Assembly: GCA_913041325.1 (NCBI GenBank)
Contig: CAJWHU010000061.1
Span: forward strand, 1-8,621
DNA from: an uncultured Fidelibacterota bacterium
Lineage (GTDB): Bacteria > Marinisomatota > Marinisomatia > Marinisomatales > UBA1611
Reading direction: 5' to 3'
Length of the DNA stretch: 8,621 nt
Shown here: positions 1 through 6,161 of the stretch, one piece after another
Numbering within the stretch: position 1 is the first letter of the stretch
Layout: each line of letters starts with the position of its first letter
Position numbers and translations under genes: made by a program
Notes under the pieces: generated by a model
Databases searched by the model: none
The model's input: only the letters and a program-made list of their open reading frames with translations
What the model was told of the DNA's origin: nothing

Positions 1-630
1 ATTTGGAATAGATTGCATGCCGAACTCGGGCAGTGATGCTAAGCCAGAATTAAAAGTAGAAAAAACATATTTAAAGAATTTTGATGATGTCTCGAGCTCA
101 GTTTCAAGGAAAATTCCCGAAAAAAATGGTTTAAAAAACATTTCGACGACCCTATCTGAGAACCTTAAGTTTTTTAGGTACTGGAAAGTGGTTGTGTCAG
201 TGCAAGTGTCAGATGCTATATCATAGCCTCTAAGGGATCTTTTGAGTTTTAATATCTTAAATTTATCAGATAGTGATGTAATATTTGAAAATAATGTTGC
301 GAACACCTGTCTAAAATCCCTAAGTGGATCAGATATCACTTGAAATGAAACGCCATCATGAATTACCGCACCTGGTTTGAAATGATTGAGATTAATTTTA
401 TCTAGTTCCAATAAAGAATTAGTGGTTTCATATGCTGTATTGTAAACCTGAAATCCTAAATCAAACAGGTATCCATCTTCCTTTACCGAGCCTATTCTAC
501 CCCCCACCCTATTGGATTTTTCGATTAAAATGAATGACTTGTTAGCTTTTTGACATTGTAAAGCACAGGCCAAGCCAGAGAGTCCAGCTCCAATGATAAC
601 TGAATCAACTTTGGAAGGAAATTGGTTCAC
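1..630 (-). CDS. FAD-dependent oxidoreductase, amine oxidase/desaturase-like (partial, C-terminus off window)
   Basis: Reading back from a GTG at 628-630, the minus strand is open for 210 codons to the left edge with no stop, so the C-terminal half is missing. The N-terminus is a Rossmann FAD fold: VIIGAGLSGL (GxGxxG at residues 14-19), an acidic residue ending strand 2 (E37), then the RVGGR motif (41-45) typical of amine oxidases, protoporphyrinogen oxidases and phytoene desaturases. Near residue 165 the FFKPFFSGIFL stretch resembles a bacterial subgroup usually annotated only as NAD(P)/FAD-dependent oxidoreductase. The substrate cannot be told. The GTG shares four bases (GTGA) with the stop of the GRDP-like gene, which implies translational coupling, and no separate SD is visible. 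No other start fits: the upstream frame lacks the fold. Family assignment is firm, the exact reaction unknown. Confidence 0.9.
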   Translation of the reverse strand, partial: MNQFPSKVDSVIIGAGLSGLACALQCQKANKSFILIEKSNRVGGRIGSVKEDGYLFDLGFQVYNTAYETTNSLLELDKINLNHFKPGAVIHDGVSFQVISDPLRDFRQVFATLFSNITSLSDKFKILKLKRSLRGYDIASDTCTDTTTFQYLKNLRFSDRVVEMFFKPFFSGIFLETELETSSKFFKYVFSTFNSGLASLPEFGMQSIPN

Positions 631-1196
631 GAAATAAGCAGAAAGATGAACATAAAAGATATTAACATTACCATCACAAATAAAATTAATCCTGCTGAGC
701 GAGAGATAATAAAATACTTTGATGCATCTATCCATTGCCATAACTGGTTGCTGCGAAATCGGATGTTGGGCTCGGGCCAAATATTAACAGGAGCATTGGT
801 TCCAAAAATAGATACATAGCTTTCAAGAGTTTTCGAATACCAATCATTATACTTTTTGTTTTCCTCGCTACCGCCCTTCGTAGGACCATGATGCGGTTTA
901 AATGGCATAAAGCTGGCAAAATCCTCCCAATAGTGACGGCTATATATTAAATGCAGGTGCCAAGCCTGGTCTATTTCAACGGATGGTGTTACTGGATGAC
1001 CAGATACTGCCATGATGTATAGAAACTTTTTATACTCTTCAATTACATCAAGAGCGTACCAGTGAGCCCATCTGTTTTCGCTTGCTAGGCGCTCAGAGAA
1101 AGTTAATGAGACATCCTTATAATCAAATTCTAAACTCTTTATCTTCAACCATATTGGATCTTTGCTATAATCGACAGACCTCTTATTATCCACCAC
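627..1196 (-). CDS. GRDP-like protein with WHLHL motif and C-terminal membrane anchor
   Basis: About 189 residues. The core carries EIDQAWHLHLIYSRHYW (residues 75-90), then HHG (102-104) and an NDWY segment (117-120). The D-x-x-W-H-x-H-L plus aromatic pattern is the signature of the plant and bacterial glycine-rich domain-containing protein family (PF07173/DUF1399-like). Its conserved histidines could bind metal, but no activity is established. Residues about 164-188 form one hydrophobic helix, a likely C-terminal anchor. There is no ATG before the conserved region. Three in-frame GTG codons (1199, 1196 and 1193) follow a GGAGGT by 4, 7 and 10 nt, so 1196 is chosen for spacing; 1193 is nearly as good. 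The frame stays open up to 1307, but that extension is only Val/Ala-rich read-through of the neighbour's Gly codons. The gene overlaps the Cys/Gly-tail gene upstream and the flavoprotein gene downstream. Confidence 0.85.
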   Translation of the reverse strand: MVDNKRSVDYSKDPIWLKIKSLEFDYKDVSLTFSERLASENRWAHWYALDVIEEYKKFLYIMAVSGHPVTPSVEIDQAWHLHLIYSRHYWEDFASFMPFKPHHGPTKGGSEENKKYNDWYSKTLESYVSIFGTNAPVNIWPEPNIRFRSNQLWQWIDASKYFIISRSAGLILFVMVMLISFMFIFLLIS

Positions 1197-2049
1197 CACC
1201 ACAACCTCCGCAGCCACCTCCGCAGCCACCTCCACCACAACCGCCACTATCACCCCCTGATGCGCTATCAAAACTAGAATCAATTCCACTAAAAGAATCA
1301 AAAGCATTTAGACCACTAAATTCATTTGAAATTGAATCAAGGCTTTCATTCTCGTTCGTTTCAATTTTATTATCACTCGTGCTAACTGCGTCGCCCCAAT
1401 AAATAAATCCACTATCTTCGGGCTTTCGTACATCAACATTCTTGAGTGCATTTTCATACTCTTTGAGGCTTTGCAAATCGTGTTTGTCTAAAAGCATCAG
1501 ATTGGCACCACACGCATTTATAAATGCTTTTGCGCGGGGTGGGTCATTTTTAATCCATTTTGATAGGTCACTATTACCGGTTGAAATAATCTCTTCAATT
1601 TTAGATTTAGTCTTCATTCCTTTATCAGTTAACGATAGTTTTCTTTTTTTAAAAATATTAAAAAATTTTCTTTCTTCAATGATTTCTAAAAATCCTGCTC
1701 GAGATTGCATACTGAGAATTAGTTCATAAAAATCTTTATAATTATATTGCTCAAAAATTTTTGAGATAAGTTCAATGAGCGCGATTTCTTCTATATTTTT
1801 CATTGGTGAAGAAAATATTCTTTCATGATCTTTTAGTTGGATTTTATCAAAAGATTGTCCTTTCGATATATAAGTATTTTTTACAGTTTTCTTAAAGATG
1901 GTTCCCTGCGTTTCTTCAATATTCTTACATACTAATACACGTTTATACAGCAAATTAATTAAACTATATTTCATCAATGTTTTTCCATCTTTATTATTGA
2001 TATCCAGTAATAGGTATGATTCTGATGGAGTCAAATCTAATTTTGCCAT
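1186..2049 (-). CDS. Soluble protein with Cys/Gly-rich C-terminal tail (TIGR04222-like architecture)
   Basis: 287 residues with no signal peptide or membrane helix visible. Residues 1-60 and about 85-155 look like two small helical or winged-helix-like units; the second ends in SLTDKG, a common wing ending. A Ser/Asp/Asn-rich linker (about 220-265) leads to a tail with Cys at 271, 276, 280 and 283, separated by 4, 3 and 2 glycines, then four terminal glycines. Proteins of the TIGR04222 type have a comparable plan (helical domain, Cys/Gly tail) and, as I recall, often sit beside GRDP-like genes, as here. This one lacks their N-terminal membrane segment, so the kinship is inferred. The tail could bind metal, be modified, or mediate assembly; nothing decides this. 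The ATG at 2049 has AGAAGG 8 nt upstream and lies 4 nt after the cupin-like stop. Confidence 0.85.
   Translation of the reverse strand: MAKLDLTPSESYLLLDINNKDGKTLMKYSLINLLYKRVLVCKNIEETQGTIFKKTVKNTYISKGQSFDKIQLKDHERIFSSPMKNIEEIALIELISKIFEQYNYKDFYELILSMQSRAGFLEIIEERKFFNIFKKRKLSLTDKGMKTKSKIEEIISTGNSDLSKWIKNDPPRAKAFINACGANLMLLDKHDLQSLKEYENALKNVDVRKPEDSGFIYWGDAVSTSDNKIETNENESLDSISNEFSGLNAFDSFSGIDSSFDSASGGDSGGCGGGGCGGGCGGCGGGG
1189..1257 (-). repeat. Low-complexity GGN/TGY repeat coding the Cys/Gly tail
   Basis: On the coding strand this stretch is almost only glycine and cysteine codons. It contains two perfect tandem 12-bp units, GGAGGTGGCTGC (1222-1233 and 1210-1221), followed by a diverging third unit starting GGAGGT. 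Each unit encodes Gly-Gly-Gly-Cys, so copy-number slippage would stay in frame and change the number of Cys by one. GGAGGT occurs three times (1228-1233, 1216-1221, 1204-1209). Confidence 0.85.
1204..1209 (-). promoter_or_regulatory. Shine-Dalgarno GGAGGT inside the Cys/Gly tail codons
   Basis: This is the last of three GGAGGT hexamers in the tail. It lies 7 nt before the GTG at 1194-1196 (4 and 10 nt before the flanking GTGs). It is a strong SD match and encodes Gly-Gly of the upstream protein at the same time. It decides the start of the GRDP-like gene, which has no ATG nearby. Confidence 0.6.
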
Positions 2050-2053
2050 TTTG

Positions 2054-2539
2054 CTAACCTTCTAATCTAGAGATAAAATGTTCGTATTCCTCACCCAGAT
2101 GCAGATAACATCTAACCCAAGGCAGCATCTTTCCATCTTTATTTTTTAAAAAACTCCAGACATGCCCCGCACCTACTAAGTCGTCAGCGAGGAGTATTTG
2201 TCCTTTTGTGATTATGGTCTGACGCTCCATGTCAAGAATGTCAATATCACAACTTTTAAACTCCAGAATCCCCTCCAGTGTAATTACTAGCTGTCTTCTT
2301 GGGGCTGTGTGAGCAAGTTTTGGTCCTTCACCATCGATCTTTTTCGGAACGGGAGTAACTGCAAATTGCATCTTAATGTCTCCTGAATTATCATCGAGTA
2401 TCTGGTTAACAAATAAACTGGAAAAAGAGCCAACTGACCCTAGACCTGTCTTGGGCTCTAGCGGAAGTTTTTTTTTCTTGAACCGTGTGTGACCACTTTC
2501 ATCCGTATACATGTGGGTTATGGGTACATATGACTTCAT
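2054..2539 (-). CDS. Small cupin-like protein
   Basis: 161 residues, predicted cytoplasmic (no signal or membrane segment). The central part has a single cupin barrel pattern: AHTAPRRQLVITLEGILEF (about 96-114), then a strand pair, then a GQILLADDLVGAGHVWSF segment (about 133-150). In related short cupins of unknown function the first segment reads HPAPRRQ and the second ends in GxGH, so a metal or small-ligand site is possible through H97 and the later His. The substrate is unknown. The ATG at 2539 has AGGAGA 7 nt upstream, the clearest SD in the window. It is the first gene of the left operon, after a gap of about 130 nt, with the Cys/Gly-tail gene following at 4 nt. Fold assignment is good; the role is not known. 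Confidence 0.85.
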   Translation of the reverse strand: MKSYVPITHMYTDESGHTRFKKKKLPLEPKTGLGSVGSFSSLFVNQILDDNSGDIKMQFAVTPVPKKIDGEGPKLAHTAPRRQLVITLEGILEFKSCDIDILDMERQTIITKGQILLADDLVGAGHVWSFLKNKDGKMLPWVRCYLHLGEEYEHFISRLEG

Positions 2540-2546
2540 AATATTA

Positions 2547-2552
2547 TCTCCT
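2547..2552 (-). promoter_or_regulatory. Shine-Dalgarno AGGAGA of the cupin-like gene
   Basis: AGGAGA lies 7 nt before the ATG at 2537-2539. It is a near-consensus site and supports both this start and normal SD-led initiation in the organism. Confidence 0.8.
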
Positions 2553-2556
2553 AAAT

Positions 2557-2590
2557 ATTATAAAAGTATTTTAAAGTAATCTTAATAATA
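2557..2590 (-). promoter_or_regulatory. Possible promoter of the left operon
   Basis: The gap 2553-2671 separates the beta-helix gene from the cupin-like gene and is very AT-rich. Reading leftward, TATAAT (2557-2562) has TTAAGA 17 nt upstream (2580-2585, four of six matches to TTGACA). A start about 7 nt after it would fall in the SD, giving an almost leaderless mRNA. An alternative -10, TATTAT (2585-2590), would give a leader of about 38 nt but lacks a decent -35. In such AT-rich DNA either may be chance. I see no convincing terminator hairpin in the gap. Confidence 0.3.
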
Positions 2591-2671
2591 TGCATGTTAA
2601 GTATGAAAAGTAATTAAATAACAGTAATCATTTCGGTTTAAAATCACACTTACTTTGCGCTGAAAATACCT

Positions 2672-3892
2672 CTATCGATTAAGGCTCAATTCCACTTTTG
2701 GGAGACGATTCTGAAAACAATTACACTCACCATCATCTATACCAAAATCTGCGATGAATGGATCATACCAAGACTCAAAATTTTTTGATAGATCCAGATT
2801 TAAATACTTGGCATTTACATTATCAGCAATACAGAGTCTTCTGGAATCAGGCGTAGTTCCTTCTCTGCCAACATATCTTGGATCAGGCATCCCATCATAA
2901 ATAATATCTGGAATTATTTTAAAGAAGTGCCTAAATAGCACTAAACCAATCTTGTTATCCAACGCAGGTAATTGTGGTTTTCTTCGATATATATTATCAT
3001 GAATATAAATTGATGAGGTATATGGATTATATTGTGTGTCTTTTGTTTTTTCTCCGGTAATAAAATAGCTCACCACTGCTGTTCCAATTGTTTTATTATC
3101 AACGATAGTATTATTAAAAACCTCAACAACTTCTGTTGCCATTAATAAAACACCCGTGCCAGTCATGACGTTAACAGTGGTATTTCTAATCGAAGATAAA
3201 TTATCAATATTATTATCCTTAATTATATTGTCAAAAATACGTATCCGCATACTTTTTTTAACTTCAAGATCAGGCAAGCTATAAATTAAAATGCCTGCTG
3301 TATTTCTGTGGACGTTATTACCATAAATATCAACACTTGAGGAATTCTCTATTACAATACCCGTTACATTATTGTAGACTTCAGAAAGGCGCACAATTAT
3401 ATTTTCTGATTGCCCTATGTGAATTCCTGAATCAGTGGCAGAAACCGTGACGCAATACTCTAGAAGAACATTATGGCAATGCAAAGCAAATATACCGTGG
3501 GAAGCATTTTCATCACCCTGTCCTCTTTGCCAGAAAGTTTTAATCCTCCTAAAAATAATACCGTCGGTGTCGTGGCATTTAATCGCATTACCTTTCGCAT
3601 CCTTTATAGAAAAATCCTCCAAGGTTATATTTTGGCACTTGGATATACTTAAGCCCTGAGCTCCATCTAACTGGTTTTTAAAATTAAGAACAGTGCTGTT
3701 TATTCCAGAACCTTTAATAACAATGTTTTTTTTACCAACAATAGATAAAGCCCCTAAGATATCATAGGAACCTGGCTTAATCTTAATTGTATCTCCAGGC
3801 TCAGCAAAAATAAGATCTAACTGTATTCTCTCTTCAAACTGGGCGATGCTTTTTGAATTCATCAAAAAAAACAATAGAAAGTATTTAAAAAT
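2672..3892 (-). CDS. Exported right-handed parallel beta-helix protein (TIGR03805-like)
   Basis: About 406 residues from the proposed start. The body is a series of beta-helix turns with recurring N-x-G/T-G-I patterns, e.g. ATDSGIHIGQSENIIV, VYNNVTGIVIENSSSVDIY and VHRNTAGILIY, ending in a Cys-containing segment (GECNCFQNRLP). This matches the TIGR03805 family, known for a signal peptide and for frequent pairing with TIGR03806 proteins; function unknown. The start is the problem. The only ATG (3862) and the TTGs (3865, 3874) lack an SD and truncate the signal peptide. An ATT at 3890-3892, 8 nt after AAGGG, gives a textbook signal: MFKYFLLFFLMNSKSIA with probable cleavage before Q18. I chose ATT for that reason; TTG 3874 is the conventional alternative. 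It lies 45 nt after the DUF819 gene. Confidence 0.85.
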   Translation of the reverse strand: MFKYFLLFFLMNSKSIAQFEERIQLDLIFAEPGDTIKIKPGSYDILGALSIVGKKNIVIKGSGINSTVLNFKNQLDGAQGLSISKCQNITLEDFSIKDAKGNAIKCHDTDGIIFRRIKTFWQRGQGDENASHGIFALHCHNVLLEYCVTVSATDSGIHIGQSENIIVRLSEVYNNVTGIVIENSSSVDIYGNNVHRNTAGILIYSLPDLEVKKSMRIRIFDNIIKDNNIDNLSSIRNTTVNVMTGTGVLLMATEVVEVFNNTIVDNKTIGTAVVSYFITGEKTKDTQYNPYTSSIYIHDNIYRRKPQLPALDNKIGLVLFRHFFKIIPDIIYDGMPDPRYVGREGTTPDSRRLCIADNVNAKYLNLDLSKNFESWYDPFIADFGIDDGECNCFQNRLPKVELSLNR

Positions 3893-3900
3893 ACCTAAAA

Positions 3901-3905
3901 CCCTT
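3901..3905 (-). promoter_or_regulatory. Shine-Dalgarno AAGGG pointing to an ATT start
   Basis: AAGGG lies 8 nt upstream of the ATT at 3890-3892 and too far (26 nt or more) from any TTG or ATG in the frame. It is the only SD-like site between the DUF819 stop and the beta-helix body. Confidence 0.45.
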
Positions 3906-3937
3906 ATAATCGTTGAGATTGCTATGTTAGAACTCCA

Positions 3938-5182
3938 TCATGCTGACACAATTTGCATTAATATCCCACATAACCATGCTGCGTACGTTCCGACGGCATA
4001 GCCCAAAACGGCAAGTAGAACTCCAACTGGCGCTAGGGAGGGGTGAAAGGCTGAGGCAACGATCGGAGCAGAGGCGGCACCGCCCACATTAGCCTGACTT
4101 CCCACTGCTACAAAAAAGAATGGAGCTTTTATAATTTTTGCTACAACAATTAATAGAAATGCGTGCACTAACATCCAAACAACACCAATGACAAATAGGC
4201 CCAGGTTTTCAAAAATTGATGAAATATCCATTTTCATGCCAATAGTTGCAACTAATATATAAATGAAGACGCTGCCATATCTTGATGCACCCACACCCTC
4301 TAAGTTTCGAAGACGGGTAGAAGATAATACAGCAGCAATAGTGGTTGATAGCACTATTAACCAGAAAAAATGAGACGTAAGACTAAATCTGGAAAGTTGT
4401 GGAGCTGTTTTTTGTATAAATGGGGATAGAAAATCTGCTGCAAAATGCGCGACAGCTGTTACTCCAAACCCCACAGACAGTAACTGAACCGTATCAACAA
4501 TAGAGGGAGTACGAATTATCTCACTCTGATAGGTTTCAATCTTATTTTTCAGTTCATTTATCGCTTTAGAATCAGCATTAAACCAAATATTTAATTTTTC
4601 ATTAATCCCTACGCCGTAGAGTAAAAAAGCCATCCAAATACTAGAAACAAAAACATCGACAGCCACCATTGTTGAAAAAATATCATCTTCAACATTAAAT
4701 ATTTCTTTCATCGCTGCTTGGTTCGCACCACCACCAATCCAGCTACCCGCAATAGTGGTGAGTCCTCTCCAAATATCTTCAATCTTAGCTCCACCAATGA
4801 TGTCAGGAGCCACAATAGAGACCAGTGAGACTGCTATCGGACCACCGAGGACGATTCCAATGCTTCCCGTAAAAAACATAATCAATGCTTTTGATCCTAA
4901 TTTCCTTATTGCTGGAAAATCAATACTGATTGTTAATAATACAAGACTTGCTGGCAATAAATATCTAGATGCTACAAAGTATAATTTTGAATTGTCGCTT
5001 GATATAATGCCAAATGAATTAAATAATGATGGAATGAAATAACAGAGAAGAAGACTGGGGATAAACGTGTAAAATTTTATCCAAAATGGATTACGACTGT
5101 TTGAGCTAGTTATTACAAATGATAGGATTGCAATTAAAATACCAAAAATGACAGCGTCGTTTGTGATTGGTATATTTAACAT
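3938..5182 (-). CDS. DUF819 family membrane protein (PF05684, YjcL-like)
   Basis: 414 residues, about ten to eleven hydrophobic helices, inner membrane. Diagnostic glycine-rich segments are present: GSWIGGGANQAAMKEIF (about 145-162) in the first half and GSQANVGGAASAPIVASAF (about 362-380) in the second, followed by HPSLAPVGVLLAVLGYA. These two re-entrant-like repeats and the two-half layout match DUF819 proteins, whose fold suggests a transporter but whose substrate is unproven. A hydrophilic stretch (about 205-225) separates the halves. The ATG at 5182 is the only canonical start before the first helix and has no clear SD; an in-frame TAG lies upstream. The gene follows the Bax1-like gene by 44 nt and precedes the beta-helix gene by 45 nt, so it may share their transcript. 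Confidence 0.92.
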   Translation of the reverse strand: MLNIPITNDAVIFGILIAILSFVITSSNSRNPFWIKFYTFIPSLLLCYFIPSLFNSFGIISSDNSKLYFVASRYLLPASLVLLTISIDFPAIRKLGSKALIMFFTGSIGIVLGGPIAVSLVSIVAPDIIGGAKIEDIWRGLTTIAGSWIGGGANQAAMKEIFNVEDDIFSTMVAVDVFVSSIWMAFLLYGVGINEKLNIWFNADSKAINELKNKIETYQSEIIRTPSIVDTVQLLSVGFGVTAVAHFAADFLSPFIQKTAPQLSRFSLTSHFFWLIVLSTTIAAVLSSTRLRNLEGVGASRYGSVFIYILVATIGMKMDISSIFENLGLFVIGVVWMLVHAFLLIVVAKIIKAPFFFVAVGSQANVGGAASAPIVASAFHPSLAPVGVLLAVLGYAVGTYAAWLCGILMQIVSA

Positions 5183-5226
5183 TTCTGAAAATAAAATACG
5201 CTAATCAGAAAAGTTAATTTTTAGCT

Positions 5227-5967
5227 CTAGCGACGACTAGATAGTTTGGATAATAGCCTCAGAATTTCCAGATAGAGCCAAATAAGTGTAACCAACAGTC
5301 CAAAGGCTCCGTACCACTCCATATATTTTGGAGCACCCATTTCAGCTCCCTCCTCGATAAAATCGAAATCAAGAACTAGATTCAACGCTGCAATAACAAC
5401 AACAAAACCACTGAATAGAATACCCATCATGTTTGTACCAGAAATAATTCCTACTCCTGAACCAAAGAAGCCCATGATAAAGTTGATTAAGTACAGAAAA
5501 AAAATGCCTCCTGTTGCTGCGGCCACACCGAGCTTAAAATTTTCAGTGGCCTTTATTAGACCGGACATGTATGCTAATAATAATGAACCCAGAGTACCGA
5601 ATGTGAGGAAAACAGCTTGCACTACAATGCCTGGATACTGTGCTTCAAAGATCATTGAGATGACACCTAAAAATGTACCCTGAACAACTGCATATGCTGG
5701 AACTGTGATATGACTAATCGTAGGCTTGAAAACTGTAGCTAGTGCCAGTATAAGACCGAGTATTGACGCGGGCATTACTAGGCCATGCATCGCAGGATTT
5801 CCCCATGAATAACCAGCACTGATTATAACAAGGACTAGCGATAGTGCTGTTTTGTTTACGGTTCCTGATAGCGTCATTTTATCATCGTATGTCCCAGTAA
5901 GGTGACTTCTGAATGTTGATGACTGCAATGCAGGATTTCCTGATCTTAGTGCCAAATGTTTACTCAT
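5227..5967 (-). CDS. Bax inhibitor-1/YccA family membrane protein (PF12811-type)
   Basis: 246 residues with about seven membrane helices. The N-terminal tag RSGNPALQSSTF, the segment GTVNKTALSL at the first helix, IFEAQYPGIVVQAVFLTFG in the middle, and the C-terminal LVLDFDFIEEGAE plus APKYMEWYGAFGLLVTLIW are all hallmarks of the bacterial Bax1-I-like family. The conserved acidic residues near the C-terminus match those linked to pH-gated calcium leak in the wider TMBIM superfamily; in bacteria the role is mostly unproven. The ATG at 5967 is preferred over an in-frame TTG at 5976 because AAGG lies 9 nt upstream and homologues begin close to it. The start overlaps the stop of a small membrane-protein gene by 8 nt, which suggests translational coupling. 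Confidence 0.95.
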   Translation of the reverse strand: MSKHLALRSGNPALQSSTFRSHLTGTYDDKMTLSGTVNKTALSLVLVIISAGYSWGNPAMHGLVMPASILGLILALATVFKPTISHITVPAYAVVQGTFLGVISMIFEAQYPGIVVQAVFLTFGTLGSLLLAYMSGLIKATENFKLGVAAATGGIFFLYLINFIMGFFGSGVGIISGTNMMGILFSGFVVVIAALNLVLDFDFIEEGAEMGAPKYMEWYGAFGLLVTLIWLYLEILRLLSKLSSRR

Positions 5968-6118
5968 TTTCTTCAACCTTTTCTATTCTTATCCAAGGTT
6001 TTCCGTCAGGTCCACCTCTATTAAAAAGTTTAATAATGCTTAATAAAGATACCAAAATAATTGGTATCCAGAGAATAAATACTGAACTATCCACTACTAA
6101 AATTAGGATAATCGGCAT
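5960..6118 (-). CDS. Small membrane protein, 52 residues, coupled to the Bax1-like gene
   Basis: A short gene of 52 codons plus stop. Residues 3-30 are strongly hydrophobic (PIILILVV and FILWIPIILVSLLSII), enough for one membrane helix. The rest is a charged tail with the ordered motif NRGGPDGKPWIRIEKV (33-48). The tail looks selected rather than random, and similar short tails occur in small proteins beside other envelope genes, though I cannot name a family. An in-frame TAA sits directly before the ATG, so the start cannot move upstream. The SD is poor. The stop overlaps the Bax1-like start by 8 nt (ATGAGTAA), so its ribosomes probably feed the next gene. It lies 43 nt after the Ste24-like stop. 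Topology and function are inferred only. Confidence 0.7.
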   Translation of the reverse strand: MPIILILVVDSSVFILWIPIILVSLLSIIKLFNRGGPDGKPWIRIEKVEENE

Positions 6119-6161
6119 TTATAAAACAGCTACATTATAAACAATACTGATTTAGACTTTT

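Noticed and set aside
1194..1307. N-terminal extension of the GRDP-like frame up to an ATT/ATG-like codon at 1307
   Set aside because: It is the Gly/Cys and linker codons of the neighbouring gene read in another frame, giving only Val/Ala/Leu-rich sequence; it is not a credible membrane domain.
1082..1402. Plus-strand frame rich in proline (PPPPQPPQPPP)
   Set aside because: It is the antisense of the Gly/Cys codons and the linker; no SD, and both minus-strand genes here are well supported.
2575..2628. Three copies of ATTACT (minus strand) in the gap before the cupin-like gene (2575-2580, 2609-2614, 2623-2628)
   Set aside because: Spacing is irregular and the hexamer is cheap in such AT-rich DNA; not enough for an operator call.
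3864..3871. Run of eight T (minus strand) near the beta-helix start as a frameshift explanation
   Set aside because: Adding or removing a T brings no ATG or GTG start into frame, since none occurs between the DUF819 stop and this run except one followed at once by a stop codon.
4755..5042. Plus-strand open frame of 95 codons within the DUF819 gene
   Set aside because: It is antisense to conserved membrane-protein sequence and shows no domain or SD; the same holds for the other plus-strand frames.
5200..5225. Inverted repeat GCTAA/TTAGC between the Bax1-like and DUF819 genes
   Set aside because: A five-base AT-rich stem with a 16-nt loop is too weak for a terminator, although some attenuation cannot be excluded.
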